Source: Ornithinimicrobium murale
GTDB taxonomy: Bacteria > Actinomycetota > Actinomycetes > Actinomycetales > Dermatophilaceae
DNA length: 64,000 nucleotides
Direction: 5' to 3'
Assembly: GCF_003352835.1 (NCBI RefSeq)
Contig: NZ_QLVD01000001.1
Coordinates: forward strand, 1 to 64,000
The position numbers and the translations under genes were made by a program. The number at the start of each line of letters is the position of its first letter. Position 1 is the stretch's first letter. Positions 1-11,221 of the stretch are shown here, piece by piece. The notes below the pieces were generated by a model that had not been told where the DNA came from, did not search any database, and saw nothing but the letters and a program-made list of their open reading frames with translations.

Positions 1-417
1 GCCGCCCGGCAGCGACTTGCCTACCACCGAGACCAGAGGAAGAATCAACCCAATCCAGAAGACCCGGATGTGGTTTGATCCGACCGCCCGAAGCGGACAT
101 TAACGCTGAAACACCTCACCCATTCATGGCGCTCCGCCTGCAGGTCGTTCATGTCGTCGTCACACCTTCTTGAAGTTCCCACATCGGGGCAACAGCCCAA
201 ACTAGCCCCTCGACGGTGGACGGCGGACGTCGGTGTCCGCTCCCCTGCCGAGGCGGGCGCAACTCGGCGACCGAGCCGCCACCGAACTTATCCAAGACCC
301 TGAGATCCCCGCGCAAAGACTCGCGCGGAATGGCCCGCGCGACTGGGAGTTTCGTCGGAATGACGAAGCCTGATCCGGGCTTCATCAGCCTCCCGGGTGC
401 GGGGCTTCGGCCGGCGC
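1..417. other. Non-coding stretch downstream of hsdR
   Basis: No convincing gene is visible. The short reading frames here have no recognisable domain, and one merely runs antisense into the hsdR 3' end. I saw no tRNA fold and no clear terminator with a U-tract. It may hold the 3' flank of the restriction operon. Confidence 0.5.
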
Positions 418-3740
<3,323 letters not shown>

Positions 3741-3741
<1 letters not shown>

Positions 3742-4991
3742 CAGGCCACCTGCTCTGCGATCAGTGCATCCAGGTCGAGCGTGGAGACGTCGATCTGACC
3801 AGTAACGAGCTTCGGCAACAGGAGGTCACGGAGTTTGGTTAAGGCTGAGCACTCAACACGTAGGTTCCAGCTCAGCTCATGCATGGGGGACACCTTCTCG
3901 GCGAAAGCGGCGTCCACCGCGACGTCGGGAACGATGACCAGCGCCACTTCGAAATCCTTCGCCCGAACCGCGGGGTAAGCCGACCCAGTTGCCCTTCCGA
4001 CGAGCCAGTCTGAGAACGCTGTCGTTGAGGTTGTCTCGAACAGGAAGGCGGGCGACACCCCCGAAGGCGTCAGGACAGCCAAGCCCGTCGAGGCGATCCA
4101 ATCGTCCCCAGGTGTCACGACAAGCGCATGTGCCCTGCGGTTGGGCCGCACCGTTGCCCAGACAGTGTCGCCGGGGCCGACCACACGTCTCGCTCGCCCC
4201 GGGGCCTGCGAACCAGCGATGGAGTCCAGTTCGCCGATGTAACGCTCCGAGAGTGCCGTGATATCGAGGTACTTGAACGTTTCGTCGGCGCCAGGCTTCC
4301 GCGAGGAACGGTTCACCGTCGCGATGGTCGTGAGGGCCTGTACATTCCACCCCTCAGGAATCGGGCCGAGGTCGGAGTCGACCATGGGCACGTCTCCGTG
4401 GCCGGGGTAGCGGAACTTCACGAACCACTCGCGGTAGATGGCCCGCGCCATCTCCTCCAGCACCTCGACCCGCCGCCGGTTGTTCTCAATCAGGTCGTCG
4501 ATGGAACGAAGGATCTCACCAATGCCTCGCTGGGTCGCCAGATCTGGGACGGCCAGTTTGAAGGGCCTGATCAGTTGCTGACTGAGGTTCTGCTGAGCCG
4601 CACCATGCGCCTTCCCGATTAGGTTCACGCGGGCACCAGCCAGTGCGTAGTACAGGAATCGCGAGTCCGTCACTTCGGGGTCCGTCACCATCGCACAGAT
4701 TGCCTGGTTGACGGTCGCTTCAACGCCGAGCCAGCCCAGCTGTCCGACGTTTGCCCCATACATGGCCAACAGGACTGTGTTGGGCGGAAGCAGTTTCGCG
4801 GACGAACCCTTCAGGCCAGCTTCGGAGATGTGCTCCTCCGTCACGGCGATCTTTGCCTCAACGAGCTCCTGCGACTTGACCCAGGGGATGCCGTCGTCGG
4901 CGTAGAAGTCGGCCCGTTTACGGCTAGGCGTACCACCACTGGTTACCCGAACACACAGATCCTCGACCGCCAACTCACGCCACTCGCTCAT
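3741..4991 (-). CDS. hsdS: Type I restriction-modification specificity subunit (HsdS)
   Basis: DNA-recognition subunit that directs the methylase and restriction complexes to a bipartite target. The 416-residue protein has the expected two-repeat layout: a target-recognition domain at about residues 1-150, a conserved helical spacer (IGEILRSIDDLIENNRRR, then REWFVKFRYPG), a second recognition domain at about 210-370, and a closing helical repeat (LRDLLLPKLVTGQI). Both halves look intact, which argues for an active system. The ATG overlaps the hsdM stop as ATGA, and the stop overlaps the hsdR start. HsdS recognition domains exchange by recombination, so the target is unpredictable from sequence. 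A methylome would reveal it. Confidence 0.96.
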
Positions 4992-6538
4992 GCGTCGAGG
5001 ATCCCTTGAACAGCGGCGTCGACCTTCGAGCGCAGCACATCGGCCCCGTCGCTCAGTTGCGTGAATTCCTCATACATTCGTTCCAAATCACCAACGAAGT
5101 CGACGTCATTTTCGTCGACGGCAGCCGTGCCGGTATATCTGCCGGGGTTGAGGCTCCAGCCTTGCGCCTCGATCTCGGCGCGGGTGGCGACCTTGCACAG
5201 TCCGCCGACGTCGACGTACTTCCCGTCAGGGAAGTTCTCCGTCAGCAGCGCCCCGCTCCCCTCGCTGGTCTCGACGTCCTCGCCGCGGTAGAGCCGCACG
5301 ATGTTGGCCAGGAACTCGATCTGGTCCGACAGGAAGTCGCGATGGGCGCGGTCGATCTGGCGGAAGATGTGCCGGGCGTCCAGGAACAGCACGGTGTCCT
5401 CACGCGGCGTTCCAAGCTTGGCCTTGTCGAGGAACCACAGCGTCACCGGGAGGGTGACGGTGTAGAAGAAGTTGGAGCTGATCGCGACCATCACGTCGAC
5501 GGTGCCGGACTCGACTAGCTGCTTGCGGATCTCCTTCTCCGAGTGGCCAGCGTCGCCGGCGGAGTTGGCCATGACGAAGCCAGCACGGCCCTTCGGGGAC
5601 AGTGCCGCGTAGAACTGCTGGATCCACACGAAGTTGCCGTTGTCGGCCTTTGGCAGGCCGAAGGGGAACCGCTTGTCGCCGGCCAGCTGCTCCTTCTTGA
5701 TCTTATCGACGTTGAAGGGCGGGTTGGCCATCACGTAGTCGAAGGCGCCGACTGCGTCGTGGGGGTCCTCGTAGTAGCTGTTGGCCTGGCGGATGTCGCC
5801 GGAGAGCCCGTGCAGAGCCAGGTTCATCTTGGCCAGCGGGACGGTGTCCTCTGTCTTCTCCGCGCCGAACACGGACAGCTTGCGGCTGGCGGATTCGTGG
5901 TGGCGCTCGACGAACTTTGCGCACTGGACGAACATGCCGCCCGACCCGCAGGCTGGGTCGAAGACGCGCCCTTGGAAGGGCTCGAGGATCTCGACGATGA
6001 GCCGGACGATGGAGTACGGCGTGAAGTACTCACCACCGCCCTTGCCTTCCTGGGCGGCGAAGTTGGACAGGAAGTCTTCGTAGATGAAGCCGAAGGCGTC
6101 GCCTTCGAGCTGGGTGGGCAGCGGTGCGAAGAGACGCAGCAGCTCGATCAGGGTCGAACGCTCGAGCTTCTGGTAACCGCGCGGCAGGATGTCCTTCAGC
6201 TCGGGATTAGCTGCCTCGATGGCCTTGATCGCCTCGTCGGTGGCCTTGCCGACGTCTTCGCCCTCGGGAAGGTCGACCAGGCTCGACAGGCGCGACTTGT
6301 CGGGGACATATAGCACCGACTTGGCCTTGTAGTCGGCGATCGTCGCTGGGTTGCGGGCACTGGCTTTGGCTTCGATCTCACCTTGGACGGCTTCGAATCG
6401 GTTCTCGGCGTAGGCGAGGAACACCAGTCCCAGGACGGGGTCGCGATACTGGACGGGAGTGAGCTTCGAGTTGGCGCGCAGCTCATCGGCGGCGGCCCAA
6501 AGGGTGGCTCGTACCTTGGCGAGATCAGTGGTCTTCAC
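4988..6538 (-). CDS. hsdM: Type I DNA adenine methyltransferase (HsdM)
   Basis: Modification subunit that transfers methyl from S-adenosylmethionine to adenine N6, protecting host DNA and forming the core of the restriction complex. The 516-residue product shows the N-terminal helical HsdM domain (residues 1-140), the SAM-binding motif DPACGSGGMF near 195-205 and the catalytic NPPF near 270, in the order expected for the N6-adenine family. The start is GTG at 6538. There is no strong Shine-Dalgarno. A TAGCCT box 6 bases upstream resembles a -10 element, so a leaderless transcript is possible. This is the first gene of the hsdM-hsdS-hsdR operon. Confidence 0.97.
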   Translation of the reverse strand: MKTTDLAKVRATLWAAADELRANSKLTPVQYRDPVLGLVFLAYAENRFEAVQGEIEAKASARNPATIADYKAKSVLYVPDKSRLSSLVDLPEGEDVGKATDEAIKAIEAANPELKDILPRGYQKLERSTLIELLRLFAPLPTQLEGDAFGFIYEDFLSNFAAQEGKGGGEYFTPYSIVRLIVEILEPFQGRVFDPACGSGGMFVQCAKFVERHHESASRKLSVFGAEKTEDTVPLAKMNLALHGLSGDIRQANSYYEDPHDAVGAFDYVMANPPFNVDKIKKEQLAGDKRFPFGLPKADNGNFVWIQQFYAALSPKGRAGFVMANSAGDAGHSEKEIRKQLVESGTVDVMVAISSNFFYTVTLPVTLWFLDKAKLGTPREDTVLFLDARHIFRQIDRAHRDFLSDQIEFLANIVRLYRGEDVETSEGSGALLTENFPDGKYVDVGGLCKVATRAEIEAQGWSLNPGRYTGTAAVDENDVDFVGDLERMYEEFTQLSDGADVLRSKVDAAVQGILDA

Positions 6539-7311
6539 GGTGACAGGCTATCGACGGGTCACGACACAGCGATCGGGAGGGACTACGCCGCAGCCTCGTA
6601 AGACCCGCGACTGCCTCGGGTGGACACCGAACGCCACCGGTCGGACCGCTCTGGTGAGACCACCAGAGGAGTACGTCGGGGGAGAGAGAACCACCCACCG
6701 TCAGGTGGCCAGGGCGTCCCTGTGGGCTGGCAAGCGACAGGCTGGGCCCGCTGGCAGATCGGATACCGCCTCCGCTCGTCACGCCGCTGGCCTGGACCAA
6801 CGAATCCCGGTCTCACGTGCGTCTCGCACAGGGTCTGGCGTCGTCACATGTCGCGTGCGGTAGCTTCGGTCAAGGAGGGGCCGCTCTGGAGCTTGCCTCT
6901 TCTCGGCGACAAAGTCTGGCCCGACAGGATCCGAGTGGTATCGCGCGACCTCCTCGTCCGTCACGACCGACACGCCTGCTTGTGCGTCCCCTGCTCGTGC
7001 ACGACTTCGGAGATGAGCAACCTGATCTGGTCGCGGAGTCCATCCGCCACTGCTCGCCAACGTGAACTGCTAGGCAGGGTAGAAGCTGCCGCCGGAGAGC
7101 TCAGGCGTGCCGAGTCTCAGATTCAGCGTGCTCGAGATCCGCGACCAGGCCGTTGGTACCGCGGTCCGAGCAGGGGTCCCCGGTCGCCAGGTCGCGGCTG
7201 CTGCTGAGGTCGGCCCGGACCTGCTCAGCCGGATCACCTGCACCGTCCGAGGTCGAGCAAGCCCATCGTTGGGCACGCACTTGACGGGTTACGTCAGCGA
7301 GACCCGTCCCC
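6539..7311. other. Intergenic region without a supported gene
   Basis: This 770-base stretch lies between the hsdM start and the stop of the small HTH gene. Several overlapping frames on both strands are open, as expected at this GC content. None has a recognisable motif or a good ribosome-binding site, and they contradict one another. The hsdM promoter should lie at its left end, near 6545-6590. Confidence 0.5.
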
Positions 7312-7557
7312 TCAGTCCATCCTGATCCGTGGGGCACCGGGTCTACGAAGTTGAACCTCGGCTTCAGCCAAGGCACGACGCACGGCCGTCTGGGTTCGGT
7401 CCGTCAGCGCGGCTACTTCTCGCAGCGACCGACCAGCCTGGTATTCCGCAGCCACGAACTGGAGGAACACTTGCCGCTGGGCACGCGTCTGGCGCACTGT
7501 GCCGGTCCCGCGGAACTGCGGAAGCGGCTGCGGGTAGCCACGCCCGGGATAGGCCAT
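7312..7557 (-). CDS. Small helix-turn-helix protein (copy 1)
   Basis: An 81-residue basic protein with a resolvase/Hin-type helix-turn-helix in the middle: AGRSLREVAALTDRTQTAVRRAL is divided between residues 39-61. The N-terminal MAYPGRG and proline-rich lead are shared with the protein at 17213-17461, and most positions in the two match. The family is not one I can name. A DNA-binding role, probably regulatory, is inferred only from the HTH. It points away from the mobilization genes, while its paralogue lies at the far end of them in the opposite orientation. No enzymatic domain is attached, so it is not a recombinase by itself. Confidence 0.7.
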   Translation of the reverse strand: MAYPGRGYPQPLPQFRGTGTVRQTRAQRQVFLQFVAAEYQAGRSLREVAALTDRTQTAVRRALAEAEVQLRRPGAPRIRMD

Positions 7558-7891
7558 AGCAGGAGGCTACGGACCAACGGCCGCCAACCACCAGATCGTT
7601 TGCCGAGTCCTGACTGAGTCTTGGCCCGTGCCTTGTCCCCGTTGAGCCACCACTGCTACCTCTCCTCGACAGCCACCGAAGCGGCGGGACCCCGACAACT
7701 GGAGGCCTAGAAAATTTCAACCCAGCTGTGCCTCCGGACGTCGACCCTGTGGCTTATGGAGGTATGTGTTGCAGAGTGATCGGCGTCGTGACGGTGGTGG
7801 CAGGGGCTGTCGCAGCCCGATTATCGAGGCGCCGGACGGAGTCCCGGATCTCAGTTCGCCTCCTGCCTCGGTGTCCAGTCATGGCCATCAG
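7558..7891. other. Intergenic region upstream of nuclease fragment
   Basis: About 330 bases without a supported gene. It separates the minus-strand HTH gene from the plus-strand nuclease-like fragment and presumably holds divergent promoters. I could not single out convincing -35 and -10 pairs. Confidence 0.35.
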
Positions 7892-8089
7892 ATGCGGGCC
7901 GGGATCGTGCATGTTACCGACGGAGACACCGTAGTGGTCCACTCCCTCGATGGCCGCGACCTTGGGCGGGTCCGTGTCCTCGGCGCCAAAGCACCGGAGA
8001 CCGGCCGTCCGGGGTGTCACGCCGAGGAGGCGACGGCCACGCGGGCCGAGCTCCTCGAGGACCAACCGGTGACTCTCACGGTCGAGTGA
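7892..8089 (+). pseudogene. Truncated thermonuclease (SNase-like) fragment
   Basis: About 65 residues that match the beginning of a staphylococcal-nuclease-like fold: VTDGDTVVV carries the typical metal-site Asp-Gly-Asp-Thr. RVRVLGAKAPE resembles the usual RLxGIDAPE segment with its first active-site Arg, and CHAEEATA resembles the CyG.EA segment. The reading frame stops at VTLTVE, exactly where the family normally continues into the strand carrying the remaining catalytic Glu/Arg residues. Intact members are usually 130 residues or longer. There is no good ribosome-binding site for the ATG at 7892. Most likely this is a decayed remnant of a mobile-element nuclease. Confidence 0.6.
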
Positions 8090-8108
8090 TCACCCCCTGG
8101 GAGGATGC

Positions 8109-8307
8109 ATGATCTGCACCCCGTGCCAAGTGCCGCACCGACCCGAGGACTGCGTCGACGAGCAGGCCAAGTCCCCCGCGGATGTTCCCGTACCGGCATT
8201 GCGTCTGCCAACACAAACCGATCCCACCAACTATCGAAGTTGCCGGCGTGGACCACCAGGAGCAACCGGGCGAACAGAACGACGGGAGAGGCCATGCCGC
8301 ACGCTGA
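8109..8307 (+). pseudogene. Small Cys/His-rich (zinc-ribbon-like) protein with a frameshift
   Basis: The ATG at 8109 follows a GGGAGG ribosome site and opens MICTPCQVPHRPEDC, a compact Cys-x-x-Cys...His...Cys pattern. The matching second half, YRHCVCQHKPIP, is in the next frame from 8191 and continues to a stop at 8305-8307. The frames join if one base is removed from the five-C run at 8173-8177. Small actinobacterial proteins with a CxxC N-terminus and a C-x-CQH ending are common near conjugation genes. Their function is unknown to me, and metal binding is inferred. It may be a real one-base decay or a homopolymer sequencing error. The call rests on motif pairing, not on a search. Confidence 0.5.
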
Positions 8308-8644
8308 CCGTGTGCGAGGTCGCCACCCTTCGAGCAGCTGATTACGCCCCGATTTCACTCTCCTAACACCCAGTCAGTGCATTGACGGGGGTCGGCACGT
8401 TCAGCTCGAGACGTCGCCGGACCCCGTCGATTGACCGCGATTTCTTGACGCTCCCCAGGTGCGACGAGGACCAGGACGAAGCGAGAAGCACCGACGCCGC
8501 CCGACCCGTTCATCCACAGGGCCGAGGGCAGGCGGTGCTCCCTTCCACAGATTCGGCAGGACGCCCCCCGCTCCCGGCCCCCATTCCCAAGACTGAGAAG
8601 TGCAAGACCACACCAACCCGAACACCCCAGGAAGGGGACACGAC
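8308..8644. other. Upstream region of the DUF932 gene
   Basis: No gene is supported in these 337 bases. The right end carries a strong ribosome-binding site (AGGAAGGGG) before the DUF932 start at 8645. A promoter is expected here, but no clear consensus was seen. Confidence 0.4.
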
Positions 8645-9655
8645 ATGTCACACGAAGTCGAGACCCACGAGGGACAGGCCGCAGCGATCTTCGCCCGTAA
8701 GAGCGCCTGGCACCAGTTGGGCACCACCGTGCGCGGCGTTGCCTTCACCGCCGAGGAGGCCATGCACCTGGGCCGCCTCGGCGGGTGGAACGTCCGCAAG
8801 GCCCCCCTGACCGCTAGCGAGGTCACAGAGGAGGGCGTGACCACGATCGAGGTCCCGGACAAGTTCGCCACCATCCGCACCAACCCCTGGACCAACCAGC
8901 CCGAGGCGCTGGGCGTCGTCGGTGCTGGCTACCACCCGCTGCAGAACGAGGAGCACGCCGAGTTCCTGAACCTGCTGGCCGACGAGGGCGGCGCGATCTT
9001 CGACACCGCCGGATCATTGCGGAGTGGCCGTCAGGTCTTCGTCACCATGGCCCTGCCCAAGTCGATCCACGTCGGCGGAGTGGACCGGATAGACCTGAAC
9101 ATCGCCGCCCTGAACAGTCACGACGGAACGAGCGCGTTCCGGCTGCTACTCACCCCGGTTCGCGTGGTCTGCGCCAACACCCAGCGGGCCGCGCTGCGCC
9201 ACAACGCCGGGAGCGTGTCGATCCGGCACACCGCCAACGCCAAGGCCGCCGTGCAGCAGGCCCGCGAGGCCCTGGGGTTGACGTTCGACTACGCAGCCGA
9301 GTTCGAGGCCGAGGCAGAGAAGTTGATCAACATCACGATGACCGAAGCCGCCTTCGTGGACCTCACGCGGAGCGTGTTCGGCACCACCGCTCAGGACGCC
9401 ACCGGCCGCACCAAGCGCACCGCCGCCGAACGTGACAACGCGCTGATGAGCCTGTGGGCCGACGCCGACACCCACGCCCGGGTGCGCGGCACAGCGTGGG
9501 CGGGCTATCAGTCGGTCGTGGAGTACATCGACCATTACGCCCCCGTCCGCACCAAGGAGGACCGCGCAACGGCCCGCGCTCGGCGGCTGCTGACCTCCGA
9601 GGAGCCCAACCGGGCCAAGGAGGCCGCCTGGCGCTCAGCGGTGGCCACCATCTGA
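8645..9655 (+). CDS. DUF932 domain protein (phage/plasmid-like TIGR03299 type)
   Basis: A 336-residue protein recognised as a DUF932 family member by its opening (ARKSAWHQLGTTV), the central LTPVRVVCANTQ segment and the C-terminal helical part. The family is frequent on plasmids, phages and integrative elements, and its biochemical role is not established. I chose ATG 8645 over an earlier in-frame ATG because it follows AGGAAGGGG at proper spacing and begins exactly where the family similarity begins. It is the first complete plus-strand gene before the mobilization block and probably forms a short operon with the next small gene at 9737. No truncation is visible. Confidence 0.88.
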   Translation: MSHEVETHEGQAAAIFARKSAWHQLGTTVRGVAFTAEEAMHLGRLGGWNVRKAPLTASEVTEEGVTTIEVPDKFATIRTNPWTNQPEALGVVGAGYHPLQNEEHAEFLNLLADEGGAIFDTAGSLRSGRQVFVTMALPKSIHVGGVDRIDLNIAALNSHDGTSAFRLLLTPVRVVCANTQRAALRHNAGSVSIRHTANAKAAVQQAREALGLTFDYAAEFEAEAEKLINITMTEAAFVDLTRSVFGTTAQDATGRTKRTAAERDNALMSLWADADTHARVRGTAWAGYQSVVEYIDHYAPVRTKEDRATARARRLLTSEEPNRAKEAAWRSAVATI

Positions 9656-9736
9656 CCCACCCCCAGAACTGCAGGCCGGCCCGTGACCCCTTCCCACGGG
9701 CCGGCCTGCACACGTTTTCAGAAAGGACACCCCGCC

Positions 9737-10069
9737 GTGCAGATTGTCGCCCTCGTGAACCGGGACACCGGCCGCGCCGTCAGAGCCGCCGCCGACCGCA
9801 CCACCTCACCACACTTCGCGGCCGCGCTGCTGGCTCGCCGCCTGGCCACGTTGCACTACCGCCTGCAGCTGCTCGCCGAAAACCGCCCCCAACCATGGGC
9901 CGAACTAGTCGAGCACCTGGCCGTCCCCGCCGAGGTCCCCGCCGTCGCTGCCGAGGTCAACCGCCGCGCCGCCGTGCTGCTGTCCCGCCGCCTCTATGCC
10001 GACCAGACCCGCGCAGGACGTCACCACAACGGGCATCTGCTCCCCGTAGCGGTCCCGCAGCCGCGCTAG
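9737..10069 (+). CDS. Hypothetical protein downstream of DUF932
   Basis: About 110 residues from a GTG start with AGAAAGGA just upstream. The sequence is helical and Ala/Arg-rich (FAAALLARRLATLHYRLQLLAENRP) with no recognised catalytic motif. It lies 81 bases after the DUF932 stop on the same strand, so co-expression is likely. Its last ~48 bases overlap, tail to tail, the probable end of the minus-strand HNH gene. I do not recognise the family. Coding is supported mainly by the ribosome site and by position, and the function is unknown. Confidence 0.5.
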   Translation: MQIVALVNRDTGRAVRAAADRTTSPHFAAALLARRLATLHYRLQLLAENRPQPWAELVEHLAVPAEVPAVAAEVNRRAAVLLSRRLYADQTRAGRHHNGHLLPVAVPQPR

Positions 10070-10524
10070 GTCGACCGCCACCAGCCCAGGATCAACCCGC
10101 GCCAGGTCGCGCAACTCACGCGCCCGCCGCCGCGCCCCTCGCGGGTCGCCCAACGGGGACCCGATCAGATCACGCCGGATCAGGAACTCACGCCGGTTCG
10201 CCTCAAATGAGGAGGCCACCACGTGATCAGGGTGGACCCGCTGACACAGCGGGTTGTCACACCGATGACCAAGCACCCGCACCGAATCCAGAACCGCCGC
10301 CCCGTACACCAGGCCGAAGCCGAACCGGTGCGCGATCACCACCCGCCCCTGGCTGTAGTAAAGCGCCCGTGCCCGCGCCCGCTGATCGCCCCCGTCCACC
10401 ACGCGCAGCCAGAACCCGGCACCGCCACAATCTTTGACAGGTAGCGGCCAAGCGCCCCAGCATCGGCCAGGGCCACCCCGAGAGCGTCGAGCCCCGCACC
10501 GTCCAACCGGCCAGCCACCTTCAC
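10021..10524 (-). pseudogene. HNH-endonuclease-like gene, frameshifted
   Basis: Two consecutive minus-strand frames together make one HNH-type protein. The first (from GTG 10524) gives VAVPGSGCAWWTGAISGRGHG. The second gives VVIAHRFGFGLVYG, then LGHRCDNPLCQRVHPDHV and NRREFLIRRDLIGSPLGDPR, with the conserved Cys and His residues of the HNH/zinc site. They join if one G is added to the four-G run near 10346-10349. A second one-base change near the 3' end, around 10030, would give a short end ...QMPLW at 10021. Otherwise the frame runs on antisense to the upstream neighbour down to 9905. The GTG overlaps the stop of the 10521-10919 gene (GTGA), so the two were co-translated. Either decay or base-calling error is possible. 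Confidence 0.6.
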
Positions 10525-10919
10525 CCCTCCAGGGTCCCACCGCCCCCGGTTTCACCCTGATTGGTTTCAGCCGCGCCGCCGTCGTCCCCGCTGCTGTCAT
10601 CCCCGCACGACAGGCCCCGCAACCGGCCAGCCTCCCGCACGCTCAACCCTTCCCCACACCAGGTCACCGCCTCCCGCAACGTCACCCCCTCATCCTCGGT
10701 CAACTCCCGCAGCGCCTCCCCCGCCGCCCGCTCATGCGCTAGCACCGCCTGATCCCGCTCAGCTAGCGCCACCACGACCGCCACCCCCAGATCACTCCAC
10801 CGCCTCTCCCGCGCCCGCCGATCACTCAACGCCTGAGCCTGCGCCTCCCGCACTCGACGCCGCGCCAACTGCCGCACCCTCTGATTAGCCACGCTCAACA
10901 CCTTCCAACTCGACACCAT
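10521..10919 (-). CDS. Hypothetical helical protein upstream of HNH gene
   Basis: A 132-residue protein from ATG 10919, chosen because it follows AGGGGGTGAG. An earlier in-frame start exists at 10952 but lacks such a site. The product is strongly charged and helical (VRQLARRRVREAQAQALSDRR) and ends in a Gly/Asp-rich tail. Near residues 95-110, LSVREAGRLRGLS resembles one helix of a DNA-binding unit, but this is weak. It sits divergently from the relaxase, with the candidate oriT between them. In mobilization regions such positions often hold accessory relaxosome genes. That role is only an inference. Confidence 0.55.
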   Translation of the reverse strand: MVSSWKVLSVANQRVRQLARRRVREAQAQALSDRRARERRWSDLGVAVVVALAERDQAVLAHERAAGEALRELTEDEGVTLREAVTWCGEGLSVREAGRLRGLSCGDDSSGDDGGAAETNQGETGGGGTLEG

Positions 10920-11098
10920 CTCACCCCCTAAAGCCCCAGTAAGCACCGACACAGACTCACCATCCCCACCTCACGATCCACAGGACCCCAACAGGCCCCG
11001 TCCCCATCCACAGAACCGAACAGACCCATTGCTCACCTTCACCGCCAACGTCCCCACCACGCAACACCAGCACCCAAGTCCGACACACCTCTTGCATC

Positions 11099-11140
11099 CA
11101 CGGTCAAACCGTGACCAGTCCCGTCTGGCGGGACTGGTCA
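11099..11140 (+). other. Candidate origin of transfer: two adjacent inverted repeats
   Basis: Directly upstream of the relaxase are two perfect hairpins that share two bases. A 6-bp stem lies at 11099-11104/11108-11113 with a 3-base loop, and a 12-bp stem at 11112-11123/11129-11140 with a 5-base loop. MobF-type origins commonly carry inverted repeats next to the nick site and lie beside the relaxase gene. Two ATCCACA repeats 30 bases apart (10976-10982, 11006-11012) lie just left. The stem could instead be a transcription terminator or operator. The nick position is not determined. Confidence 0.45.
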
Positions 11141-11221
11141 TGATGGGTGTTTTCGCCGCGGGTTCGGCGTCGAAAGGTGAGTCTCTGAGGGGCGGTTTTG
11201 GGGCTTTAGGGAGGTGTGGCG

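Noticed and set aside
10976-11012. DnaA boxes indicating a replication origin
   Set aside because: ATCCACA occurs twice, but full TTATCCACA-type boxes and a nearby replication initiator gene are absent.
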